Assembly (NCBI GenBank): GCA_003021085.1
Contig: PXRE01000011.1
Location: 61,526 to 125,525, forward strand
Source of the DNA: Halobacteriales archaeon QS_1_68_20
GTDB lineage: Archaea; Halobacteriota; Halobacteria; Halobacteriales; PXRE01
Direction: 5' to 3'
DNA length: 64,000 nucleotides
Shown: piece by piece, positions 7,946-15,925 of the stretch
Numbering within the stretch: position 1 is the first letter of the stretch
Layout: the number at the start of each line of letters is the position of its first letter
Translations under genes and position numbers: made by a program
The notes under the pieces: model-generated
The model's input: the letters and a program-made list of their open reading frames with translations, nothing else
What the model was told of the DNA's origin: nothing
Databases searched by the model: none

Positions 7946-8587
7946 ATGGGAATGATAAGCGACATCAAAGCGAGCTTCACCCGGGTGATGGACCGGCTGT
8001 TCGCGGACGCCGACCAGAAGCGGATCGGCATCTACGGTCCGCCGAACGCGGGCAAGACGACCCTCGCGAACCGCATCGCCCGGGACTGGACGGGCGAGAC
8101 CGTCGGCCCGGAGAGCCCGGTACCCCACGAGACCCGTCGTGCGAGCCGAGAGGAGAACGTCGAGATCGAACGCGACGGCAAGACGGTGACCATCGACATC
8201 GTGGACACGCCGGGCGTGACGACGAAGGTGAACTACGAGGACTTCATGGAGTTCGACCTCGACGAGGACGAGGCGATCCAGCGCTCGCGTGAGGCGACCG
8301 AGGGCGTCGCCGAGGCGATGCACTGGCTCCGGGAGGACGTCGACGGCGTCCTGTACGTGCTCGACAGCACGGAGGACCCGTTCACGCAGGTGAACACCAT
8401 GCTCGTGGGGATCATCGAGAGCCGGGACCTCCCTGTCCTCATCCTGGCGAACAAGATCGACCTCGAGGACGCAAACGTCAAGCGCATCGTCGACGCGTTC
8501 CCCCAGCACGAGACGGTCCCGATGTCCGGGCTGGAGGGCGACAACATCGAGGAGGTCTACGACAGCATCGCGGAGACGTTCGGGTGA
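7946..8587 (+). CDS. oapA: OapA, Era-like small GTPase linked to oriC1
   Basis: A 213-residue GTP-binding protein with P-loop GPPNAGKT at 31-38, G3 motif DTPG, and G4 motif NKID. In haloarchaea the genes oapA, oapB and oapC (origin-associated proteins) lie beside the main origin next to orc1, and this is the same order. A very strong Shine-Dalgarno (GGAGGAAAGG) sits immediately before ATG 7946; ATG 7952 is an alternative. It begins a tight operon with the next two genes. The molecular role is not well defined. Confidence 0.85.
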   Translation: MGMISDIKASFTRVMDRLFADADQKRIGIYGPPNAGKTTLANRIARDWTGETVGPESPVPHETRRASREENVEIERDGKTVTIDIVDTPGVTTKVNYEDFMEFDLDEDEAIQRSREATEGVAEAMHWLREDVDGVLYVLDSTEDPFTQVNTMLVGIIESRDLPVLILANKIDLEDANVKRIVDAFPQHETVPMSGLEGDNIEEVYDSIAETFG

Positions 8588-8591
8588 ACCC

Positions 8592-8972
8592 ATGCCGGAG
8601 ATGAAAAAACCCGACGGCGTGCAGATCGACCTCATCGGCGCGGGGCGACTGGCCGAGTTGCCGAGCACCGAGAAGATCAACATGATCCTCGACGGCGTCC
8701 ACGAGGGGAAGATCGTCGTCCTGGAGGACGGCCTGACCCCCGACGAGGAGTCGCAGTTGATCGAGAAGACGATGTCCCAGATCAGCCCCGACGGGTTCAA
8801 CGGGATCGAGATCGAGACGTACCCGCGGTCGCAGGCCGGCGACGCCACCCTCCTCGAACGGTTGATGGGCAAGCAGTCCGCGTCGAAACTGACCGTGATC
8901 GGACCTGCCGACCAGATCGAGACGCTGCACAAAGACGAGAGCCTCATCACGGCGCTCGTCTCCAGAGACTGA
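8592..8972 (+). CDS. oapB: OapB, DUF2073 family protein
   Basis: The 126-residue protein starts MPEMKKPDGVQIDLIGA and matches the DUF2073 family found across Euryarchaeota next to an Era-like GTPase. It follows oapA by four bases and its TGA overlaps the ATG of oapC. No membrane segment or catalytic motif is visible. The DUF2073-GTPase-zinc ribbon trio is conserved as an operon, so its function is likely linked to the GTPase. Confidence 0.82.
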   Translation: MPEMKKPDGVQIDLIGAGRLAELPSTEKINMILDGVHEGKIVVLEDGLTPDEESQLIEKTMSQISPDGFNGIEIETYPRSQAGDATLLERLMGKQSASKLTVIGPADQIETLHKDESLITALVSRD

Positions 8973-9775
8973 TGCCACACCAGTGTACGTCCTGCGACCG
9001 CGTGTTCCCGGACGGCTCCAGGGACCTCCTCTCGGGATGTCCGGACTGTGAGAACAACACCTTCCGGTACCTCCCCGACGACGTGGTCGGCCAGGACGGA
9101 CTCCTCCAGGGGGACCAGGAGGCAGCCCCCGACGACGCCGACGAGGGGTCCCCGGTGCCCGACGCCGTCGACCACGTGACGACCACCCTGAAGGACTTCG
9201 TCTCCGAGAACGCCCAGGACCCCGAAGAGGTCCACCTCGAGGACCTCGATCTCGAGGACGTCGACACGGACGCCGTCGTGTTGCAGGACGAATCGTCCGA
9301 GGACAGCGCCCAGTCCAGCGCCCGGTCGGCCATCGTCTCCCGGGAGGAACTCCCGGAGGAGGCCGCTCGCCTCGTCCGGTCGGACCCGGGCGGCGGCGGT
9401 GCGATCGTGGGCGGCGAGATCCTGGTCGGCGGGACCGGTGACGCCGCACGAACGGAGGACGCCGGGCCGGAGGAGGTCGAAACGGTCAGCGCGGAGACCG
9501 GCGACGTGGAGACGGCCAGCGGGACCAACGCGTCCGGGGCGGGCACCACGACCGTGGAGGCCGCCGCCGGCGAGTCCTGGGAGCAACCGGACCTCGAGGA
9601 ACTCCGCGAGACGCTCAACGAGCAGTTCGAGGGCATCCGCGTCGTCGAACCCGGCCGGTACGAACTGAACATCATGAAACTGTACGAGCGCCAGGAGACG
9701 ATCATCGCGCTCAAGGAGGACGGCCGGTACGTCATCGACGCCCCGGGCTCCTGGGTCGGCGACGACCCCCAGTGA
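8972..9775 (+). CDS. oapC: OapC, zinc-ribbon origin-associated protein
   Basis: The 267-residue protein begins with a zinc ribbon (C5-x2-C8 and C23-x2-C26), continues through a long acidic low-complexity middle section (about 45-200), and ends with a small conserved domain (about residues 205-267, from LRETLNEQFEGIRVVEPGRY). This domain order is that of haloarchaeal OapC. ATG 8972 overlaps the oapB stop by one base (TGATG), so translation is coupled. The acidic linker is typical of halophiles. Function is unknown beyond origin linkage. Confidence 0.8.
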   Translation: MPHQCTSCDRVFPDGSRDLLSGCPDCENNTFRYLPDDVVGQDGLLQGDQEAAPDDADEGSPVPDAVDHVTTTLKDFVSENAQDPEEVHLEDLDLEDVDTDAVVLQDESSEDSAQSSARSAIVSREELPEEAARLVRSDPGGGGAIVGGEILVGGTGDAARTEDAGPEEVETVSAETGDVETASGTNASGAGTTTVEAAAGESWEQPDLEELRETLNEQFEGIRVVEPGRYELNIMKLYERQETIIALKEDGRYVIDAPGSWVGDDPQ

Positions 9776-9853
9776 CGGCCGATGCGGGCGCCGATTCCAG
9801 ACGCTAGACATGTAGCGTCGGTGACTTTATGTGTGGCGCCGGTCGTCGGTTCC

Positions 9854-11041
9854 ATGCCAGGAGACGGCACTACCGATGGGTCGAACGGACGAAACGGAAC
9901 CGACGAGAACCACGTGGTCCGGCGCGACGTGCTCCGGGCGACCGGGGCGGTTGGAATGGGTGCGCTAGCAGCCGGGACCGTGTCGGGGGCGAGTAGCGAC
10001 GCCGAATACGTGGCCGAACCGGTGTCGCTGGACGAGGCACTCGAAGCGGAAGGCTACCGGACCCTGGACGGCGAGCGCGTCGTCAAGGAGACCGAGGAGG
10101 GGGTGAGCTACGAGTCCGCCGCCATTGCGTACAGCGGGCAACCCCGGTACGGCATGTTCTCGACGCCGGATCTGGAGGCGGCGGGTCACGAACCGTCGGA
10201 CCCGGCTCGCGCCGGACCTGCGGAATTCGTCCTGTCCGGTGCGGGCAAGTGGCTGCTGGGGAAACTGAACGTCGGCGGCGACTCCATCGAGTGGACCGAG
10301 GACCCCGACGTCTTCGCGGAGAACCCGGGCAGCGAGGAGCCGATCCTGCTCGAGCGGGAGGCCCAGATGGTGTCGCTGGTCGGCGTGATCAACGAGACCA
10401 GGGCGGTCCTGATCCACGTCAGCAAGGTCTACCACGAGGGCAACGTGGTGTTCTCGCTGGACGTCCGCAGCCGCGACTGGGACGGGAGCCAGGAACTCCT
10501 GGGTGGCGAGGACGCGGTCTACCTCGACGAGAACCAGCCCGACTGGGCCGACTTCCACAACTACCTCAACGAGTACGCCGACGCGATCCAGCCGACCGCG
10601 TCCTGTCTCATGCCGATGCGGGACCCCGACTGGGCGTGGGTGGACATCGAACACCCGCCGGACGGGGAGTCGATCCTGCCCTATTCCGACACCGAAGCGG
10701 AACTCTCCGTCTCGGGGCGGACGGTCCCGAGATACGGTCCGAACAACGGGACCGTCGAGATCGAACTCGAAGCGGACGTCGAGGGGTGTTACGACGAGAT
10801 CCAGTGGTCGTACGGAACCCACCTCGAGAACTGCCCGGATTACGGCTTTCCGGACGATGATTTAGACAACGGTGGAACCGGGCGGACGTCGACGATAGAA
10901 CTGCACAGCTGTGGCTGTTCAGGATCGGTGTACTGGGTCATGGTCGAAGTGCTGGATGCATACGGTGATGTCCTCTCTAGCGAACTCCATACGGTCTCGA
11001 TCGACCTCGTGCGGTGCTCCTCGGACGGCTTCGGGTGGTGA
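9854..11041 (+). CDS. Tat-exported protein of unknown function
   Basis: With ATG 9854 the protein has 395 residues. It opens with a hydrophilic stretch and a Tat motif (VVRRDVLRAT, RR at 23-24) followed by a hydrophobic run ending near SGASS, so export in folded form is likely. The mature part is acidic, with an Ig-like stretch near the C-terminus (NNGTVEIELEADVEGCYDE) and a cysteine cluster HSCGCSG. I do not recognise the family. A conserved segment GTAGCGTCGGTGACTTTATG precedes it and recurs upstream of the broken copy at 11.2 kb, marking a tandem duplication. Confidence 0.75.
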   Translation: MPGDGTTDGSNGRNGTDENHVVRRDVLRATGAVGMGALAAGTVSGASSDAEYVAEPVSLDEALEAEGYRTLDGERVVKETEEGVSYESAAIAYSGQPRYGMFSTPDLEAAGHEPSDPARAGPAEFVLSGAGKWLLGKLNVGGDSIEWTEDPDVFAENPGSEEPILLEREAQMVSLVGVINETRAVLIHVSKVYHEGNVVFSLDVRSRDWDGSQELLGGEDAVYLDENQPDWADFHNYLNEYADAIQPTASCLMPMRDPDWAWVDIEHPPDGESILPYSDTEAELSVSGRTVPRYGPNNGTVEIELEADVEGCYDEIQWSYGTHLENCPDYGFPDDDLDNGGTGRTSTIELHSCGCSGSVYWVMVEVLDAYGDVLSSELHTVSIDLVRCSSDGFGW

Positions 11042-11198
11042 GGAGGAGACGGCGGAGCCAGCGCAAGTTCGCTCGCGTTCTTCGACCGCCCGTCCGGTCC
11101 CCTTGGTCGTCGTAGCGACGAGCGTCATCCTCCGTTCCCCGGCGGACGATAACCACGTAGCGTCGGTGGTTATGTAGGAACCGACAGTTTTCAGTCTG

Positions 11199-12063
11199 AT
11201 CCCAGGAAACGGCACTGCGGACGGGTCGAACGGCCGAAAGGGGAACGATCAGAACGAGGTGGTCCGGCGCGACGTGCTCCGGGCGACCGGGGCGGTTGGA
11301 GGCAGCGGGCGTGACGGTCGGCGATGCGGGCGAACGTTGGAGTGGGTGCGCTGGCGACCGGGACCGTCTCGGGGACGACCAGCGACGCCGAGTACGAGGC
11401 CATCCTGCTGGACGAGGAAGCCGAGATGTCGTCGATGGTCGGCGTCGTCAACGAGGACAACGCGATCCTGGCCCACGTGGCCCGGGTCGTCCACGAGGAC
11501 GAGGTGGTGTACGCGGTCGACGCCCGGAGCCGCGAGTGGGACGGCAGCCAGCCCCTGCTGGGCGGCGACGAAGCGGTCTATCCGGAGGCAAGGCAACCGG
11601 ACTGGGCCGACATCTTCAACACGGTCGACCGGTACACCCTCGTGGCCGTGCCGCTCCCGTCCTGTCTCTCGCCGGTCCCCAGCGTCAAGCCGGCACACGT
11701 CCTCATCGATCAGCCACCGCACAACGAGAAGATCAGGGACGCCGGCGACGGCGAAGCGGAACTGGTCAACACCGCGAATACGGTCCCGAAGCAGGGGGAC
11801 CCGCCGTCCGTCGAGATCGAACTGGAAGCAAACGTCGAGGGCTGCTACGACGAACTCCGGTGGGCGTACGATTCGATGATCCCGGGCTGTGAAGACCACA
11901 ACGTCAGGAAAGGGAACGGCGGGACCGGCGAGACCACGACGACCGAACTCTACTCGTGTGGCTGCTCGGGCAGGAGGTACCGCATCAGGTCGATGCGCTG
12001 GACTCCGACGACGACGTCATCTCGTCGCACGTCCACGAACTCAACGCCGACTTCTGGTGCTGA
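11199..12063 (+). pseudogene. Degenerate tandem copy of the preceding Tat-exported protein
   Basis: The leader DNA of the 9854 gene is repeated here, but the position of its ATG reads ATC (11199-11201). The Tat motif region (VVRRDVLRATGAVG) is followed by a 41-base insertion, so the signal peptide and body are in different frames. The body (from GVGALATGTVSG) lacks about 115 residues present in copy 1, and a second frameshift after SCGCSG moves the tail (QVDALDSDDDVISSHVHELN) into another frame ending at TGA 12061. An ORF from ATG 11324 could make a protein without a signal. The codon changes in the body are mostly conservative, so decay is recent. Confidence 0.75.
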
Positions 12064-12193
12064 ACGGCGCCACGGCTGCGGTCCGTTCTCCCGGGCTCGT
12101 CCACGGTGGCGGGCCGACCGCACCGTCGGGGGAAGCCGGAAAGCCCGCCCGCAACGGCAACTGGTAAAGCGCCGCGTCCGGTAGCGCGACCCG

Positions 12194-13672
12194 ATGGGTT
12201 CGGTGCGAGCGTGGCTCGGCGGCCTGCTGTTGAAGTTCCCCGCCGGCCTGTCCCGGATCGGGCTACTCGACCGCCGGAAGGGCGAGGAGGCGTTCGACCT
12301 GGCGGTGCCCGCGATGATCACCGGCGGGTTGCGGACCATCCTGCGGACCGTCGACTTCCTGATGGTGAGCATCGCCGTCGGGGACGTGGGCGTGGCCGCG
12401 CTCGAACTCGGGTTCCAGTACTACTTCGTCCCGTTCGGACTCGCGCTGGCGCTGACCTCGGGGACGATCAGCGCAGTCTCCCGGTTCGAGGGTGCCGGCG
12501 AACGAGCGGAGGCGGACTTCGCGATCAAGCAGTCGCTGTGGCTCGCACTCCTGCTGTCGATGCCGATCACCGTCGGGACGTGGCTGTTCGCCGAACCGAT
12601 GATCGACCTGCTGACCGACGACGCCGAGGCCATCGAACTGGGCGCACTGTACCTCCGGATCGTCATGCTGTCGGTGTCGTTCCGGTTCTGGAGCATGATC
12701 GCCGCGCGGGCGCTGGCCGGCGTCGGGGACACCCGGACGCCGATGTACGTCCGCCTGGTGACGCTCCCGACGAACATCGGGCTGAACGCGGCGCTGATCT
12801 TCGGCCTGTGGGTGTTCCCGCGACTGGAGATCGCCGGCGCGGCGTGGGGGACGGCCATCGCCAACGCGCTGGCCGCGGCCATCTTCTTCTGGTTGCTGGT
12901 CTCGGGCCGGCGGGACGTCCGGTTGCGCCTCGGCGGCAAGCAGTGGGACACGTCTATCGCGAAGGAGATCGTCCGCGTGGGGACGCCGCTGGCAGGTACC
13001 CGCCTGGCGCGCACGTTCGGCCGGTTCCCGTTCCTGTTCGTTCTGGGCACCATCGGGACGCCGGTGCTGGCCGCCTACGCCATCGGCCGGCGGGTCATGT
13101 TGCTTGCACTGATGCCCGCCTGGGGGTACTCGACGGCCGCGAGCACGCTCGTCGGCCAGGCCATCGGCGGCGGTGACGACCGCGAGGCCGCCGAGTACGG
13201 CTGGCAGACGCTGCGGCTCGCGCTCGCGACCCAGTTGCTGATCGCGGCGGTCATCGTCGCGCTGGCCCGCCCGATAGCACTGGTCTTCGGTACCGAGCAC
13301 GTCGACCTCACGGTCACGTTCGTCCGGGTGTTCGGCCTGACGGTCGCCGGGTTCGCCATCTCCCGGACGATGCGGGGCGGCCTGCGCGGCGCCGGCGACA
13401 CCCGCTGGCCGTTCTACGGCGGCGTCGTCGGGACCTACCTGCTCCGACTGCCCATCGCCGCGCTGGCGCTACCGGCCGGGACCGCCATCGTCGTCGGGGA
13501 CTTCTCGGTCCCGGTCGGCCTCGGCCTGGGCGTGACGGCCATCTACCTCGCCATCGTCGCGGACATGTACGCCCGCGCGGGGATCAACGTCTACCGCTTC
13601 TGGACCGGCAAGTGGAAGGAGGTCGCCCGCCGGTCGAACGTCGGTGCCGGCCCGGAGACGACCGACGACTAG
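12194..13672 (+). CDS. MATE family efflux transporter
   Basis: The 492-residue protein has the 12 hydrophobic segments and two-fold repeat of the MATE/DinF superfamily, including the VPAMITGGLRTILRTVDFLM opening and a matching second half from about residue 245 (AKEIVRVGTPLAGTRLARTF). Such carriers export drugs or metabolites in exchange for Na+ or H+. The substrate cannot be read from sequence. It starts at ATG 12194 and is followed after two bases by the DUF123 gene, suggesting co-transcription. Confidence 0.88.
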   Translation: MGSVRAWLGGLLLKFPAGLSRIGLLDRRKGEEAFDLAVPAMITGGLRTILRTVDFLMVSIAVGDVGVAALELGFQYYFVPFGLALALTSGTISAVSRFEGAGERAEADFAIKQSLWLALLLSMPITVGTWLFAEPMIDLLTDDAEAIELGALYLRIVMLSVSFRFWSMIAARALAGVGDTRTPMYVRLVTLPTNIGLNAALIFGLWVFPRLEIAGAAWGTAIANALAAAIFFWLLVSGRRDVRLRLGGKQWDTSIAKEIVRVGTPLAGTRLARTFGRFPFLFVLGTIGTPVLAAYAIGRRVMLLALMPAWGYSTAASTLVGQAIGGGDDREAAEYGWQTLRLALATQLLIAAVIVALARPIALVFGTEHVDLTVTFVRVFGLTVAGFAISRTMRGGLRGAGDTRWPFYGGVVGTYLLRLPIAALALPAGTAIVVGDFSVPVGLGLGVTAIYLAIVADMYARAGINVYRFWTGKWKEVARRSNVGAGPETTDD

Positions 13673-13674
13673 GC

Positions 13675-14052
13675 ATGGAGCGCGAGTCCCGGACGGACGG
13701 CGGCACCTACACCCTCCTGGTCGAACTCCACGCGACGACGACCCTGGAGGTGGGAGCGCTCGGCGTCCACGAGTTCGACCGCGGCTGGTACGCTTACACC
13801 GGGTCGGCGCTCGGGACCGGCGGGTTCGCCCGGGTCGACAGCGGGGCGACCCGCATCGCGGACGTCACCACCACCGCGGACGTGGACGCCGAGTGCGCGA
13901 TCCACCGGGAAATCGCGTCGGCGGGCGGCGTCGCGGTGCCCGTGGCTGGTTTCGGCGCGTCGGACTGCGACTGTTCGGCGCACCTCGCGTACGCGGGCCA
14001 GCGGGCGACGCTGGCGCACGCGGTCGAGGCTGCTCACGACGGTCGCCGGTGA
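13675..14052 (+). CDS. DUF123 (GIY-YIG-like) protein, internally shortened
   Basis: The 125-residue product has the DUF123 opening (GGTYTLLVELHATTTLEVGA, then FDRGWYAYTGSA) seen in archaeal GIY-YIG-related proteins. After GTGGFARVD, however, the usual central helix with its RH and HWHIDYLL-type motifs is missing, and the sequence jumps to DVTTTADVDAECAIHREI. This looks like an in-frame internal deletion of about 30 residues, so nuclease-like function may be lost. The C-terminus retains the GASDCDCSAHL motif. It starts two bases after the MATE stop; the longer frame from 13612 overlaps that gene and is not preferred. Confidence 0.72.
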   Translation: MERESRTDGGTYTLLVELHATTTLEVGALGVHEFDRGWYAYTGSALGTGGFARVDSGATRIADVTTTADVDAECAIHREIASAGGVAVPVAGFGASDCDCSAHLAYAGQRATLAHAVEAAHDGRR

Positions 14053-14098
14053 CGACGAACCTGTAGGGTTTAAGCGCCGGCGGGTCGACCGATCGCAC

Positions 14099-14188
14099 AT
14101 GAGCACTGCCACGGAGATCGTCCTCGGAACGGTCGGCGCGTCGGCCACCCTGGCTGTCCTGATCATCGCCGCCCTCGCGCTGGCCTGA
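14099..14188 (+). CDS. Small single-pass membrane protein (29 aa)
   Basis: ATG 14099 opens a 29-codon frame encoding a short polar start (MSTATEIVLG) and one hydrophobic helix to the end (LAVLIIAALALA). A TTTAAG box lies about 28 bases upstream, the standard distance for a leaderless haloarchaeal transcript. Third-base GC bias fits coding DNA. Function unknown. Confidence 0.5.
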   Translation: MSTATEIVLGTVGASATLAVLIIAALALA

Positions 14189-14273
14189 AACCGGATCACG
14201 GACCCACCGCTCGACGGTTCCCGGGATCGACGCGGGGACTGCCGGCTACCGGTGCCGGCAGAGAACCGGCCGA

Positions 14274-14852
14274 TCAGAACTCGCTGGTGACGGTCCCGTC
14301 CTCGTCGAGGACGACGGTGCCGTCGAACAGGCCCCGGTACCGGGCGACCTCCTCCTCGTCGTAGACCTCGCTGGAGAGGTGGAACAGGCCGACGGCGTCG
14401 TGTTCCTCGATCAGGTCGAGCAGGTCGGCGACGGCCTCGAAGACGGCGTCGTCGTCGGCGTAGTAGGCCAGTTCCGTGATGGAGTCGAAACTGACCCGGA
14501 GTTTGCCGTCGTACTCCGTCAGGAACGACTCGGTGTGCTCGACGATCCCCTCCAGGTCGTCCGGCGCGGAGACGTAGTGGACGTTCTCGGACCGTCGTCG
14601 GGAGTAGCCTCGCTCGACGCTGAGGGCGTCGAGGATGTCCGCGCGACTCTCGTCGACGTCGTAGTGGTCGAGTTTCTGGCGGACCTCGCGGGCGGTCGTC
14701 CGGGTCGAGACGACGAGGAAGCGGTCGGTGTCCTCCCGGAGGAAGTCGGTGTCGATGCGGTCGGTCTCGCCCGTGCTGGGGTGCAACAGCAGGACGCTCG
14801 TCCCGGCAGGTACCGTCTCCGGTGCGTTCTCGATGGCGAGCGTGTAATCCAT
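14274..14852 (-). CDS. HTR-like RecA-fold protein lacking a P-loop (DUF7504-type)
   Basis: With ATG 14852 the protein has 192 residues starting MDYTLAIENAPETVPAG. It follows the order of a RecA/KaiC-like domain: LLLHPSTGE replaces the P-loop, then RFLVVSTRTTAREVRQKL, a KLRVSFDSITELAYYADDD Walker-B-like strand and a final beta hairpin. Haloarchaea carry many such HTR-like proteins, thought to be regulators. A CATTAAGG box about 28 bases before the ATG supports this start over the longer frame from 14966. No partner gene is evident. Confidence 0.65.
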   Translation of the reverse strand: MDYTLAIENAPETVPAGTSVLLLHPSTGETDRIDTDFLREDTDRFLVVSTRTTAREVRQKLDHYDVDESRADILDALSVERGYSRRRSENVHYVSAPDDLEGIVEHTESFLTEYDGKLRVSFDSITELAYYADDDAVFEAVADLLDLIEEHDAVGLFHLSSEVYDEEEVARYRGLFDGTVVLDEDGTVTSEF

Positions 14853-15021
14853 ACGAGAATCGAACCGGGGGGACACCTTAATGGTGCGGGATGGGCAACT
14901 ATTTATTATATGGCTGGGATCCACGCTTGGGAATAGATAAGGGAGACGATGGGAATGATGACGCACGTAGAGGTAATCAAACGGTAAAAATAGAAAATTG
15001 GCTCAGTATTACTGTCTAATA

Positions 15022-15399
15022 ATGATGGAAATAAAAATAGGGTACAGAATGGCGTTACTTGTTATTGCAATGACCATTAGCGCAGGCTGCACGGGAACGT
15101 TTCTGGGTTCTGACAAACAGCAATACATCGAAGCTCAGGCCGTCGATGATGTCCCCGACGACGCGGCGGTGACGAGTTACAACCACGAAAGCATCGCCGA
15201 CATCGAACCGATCCAGGAGGTGGTTGAGAAGGCCGCCAACAGTGACGGTTCGTCCGCAACGATCGAGGTCACTTCGGCCGAAGCAAAGGAGGCCAAGGAA
15301 GCCTTGCGGTCCGTTCCCAACTATGACGGGGACCCCATCGGGTTCTACGTCCGGAAGGGCAACCAGACCTACAAGATCGTATTCCTCAAAGAGGAATAG
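15022..15399 (+). CDS. Small Sec-type lipoprotein, unknown function
   Basis: The 125-residue product starts with tandem ATGs (15022, 15025), a lysine, a hydrophobic helix and a lipobox ISAGC with Cys23, so it should be lipid-anchored outside the membrane. The mature part is short and acidic with a C-terminal domain (VTSAEAKEAKEALRSVPNY, then IGFYVRKGNQTYKIVF). The gene start and its upstream region are far richer in AT than the surroundings, hinting at acquisition. I do not recognise the family. Confidence 0.65.
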   Translation: MMEIKIGYRMALLVIAMTISAGCTGTFLGSDKQQYIEAQAVDDVPDDAAVTSYNHESIADIEPIQEVVEKAANSDGSSATIEVTSAEAKEAKEALRSVPNYDGDPIGFYVRKGNQTYKIVFLKEE

Positions 15400-15429
15400 C
15401 GAACGAGCCACCACGCCCGGCCCCCGGAC

Positions 15430-15852
15430 TCAGCAGATGCTGTCGGCCGTCGCCGCGCCGACGACGCTGAAGATGCCGCCGACGGTGACCGCTTTCAGGG
15501 TGGTGAGCGCGACGGCGACCAGCGTCGGGTCCGCGAGGATGCCCCCCTCGATCAGGAACGTCCGCGAGGCCGTTAGGACGAGCGCGAGGATGGCGACCGA
15601 CCCGAAGGAGACGGCCATCGGCGAGAGGAACCGGTGGGGAACCCCGGCCACCTCGGCCTCGCGGTCGGTGTCTGCGCCGTAGAGGGCGCCGTAGCCGATA
15701 CCGGCGACGATGGCCACCGCGAGGACCGCGTGGATCACGGTCATCTTCGACGCCAGCACCCACACCTCCTCGGTCACGACGAACGGGCCGGCGAGCAGGA
15801 ACCCGCCGACCACCTGCTGGGCGGAGTCCGCGACCCGGAAGTTCTTGGCCAC
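15430..15852 (-). CDS. DUF2391 family integral membrane protein
   Basis: From GTG 15852 the protein has 140 residues starting VAKNFRVADSAQQVVGGFLL with about four transmembrane helices and a GGIFSVVGAATADSI end, matching DUF2391 (TIGR02587-like) membrane proteins of halophiles. The frame continues upstream to 16098 only as a shadow of pepF. Function unknown. Confidence 0.72.
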   Translation of the reverse strand: MAKNFRVADSAQQVVGGFLLAGPFVVTEEVWVLASKMTVIHAVLAVAIVAGIGYGALYGADTDREAEVAGVPHRFLSPMAVSFGSVAILALVLTASRTFLIEGGILADPTLVAVALTTLKAVTVGGIFSVVGAATADSIC

Positions 15853-15925
15853 GGCCGGACTCCTCGCCGGCCCGCGATCAATCCTGTGATACCGCCGCCA
15901 CTTGGTGCGCCGATTGGCCGCGTCC

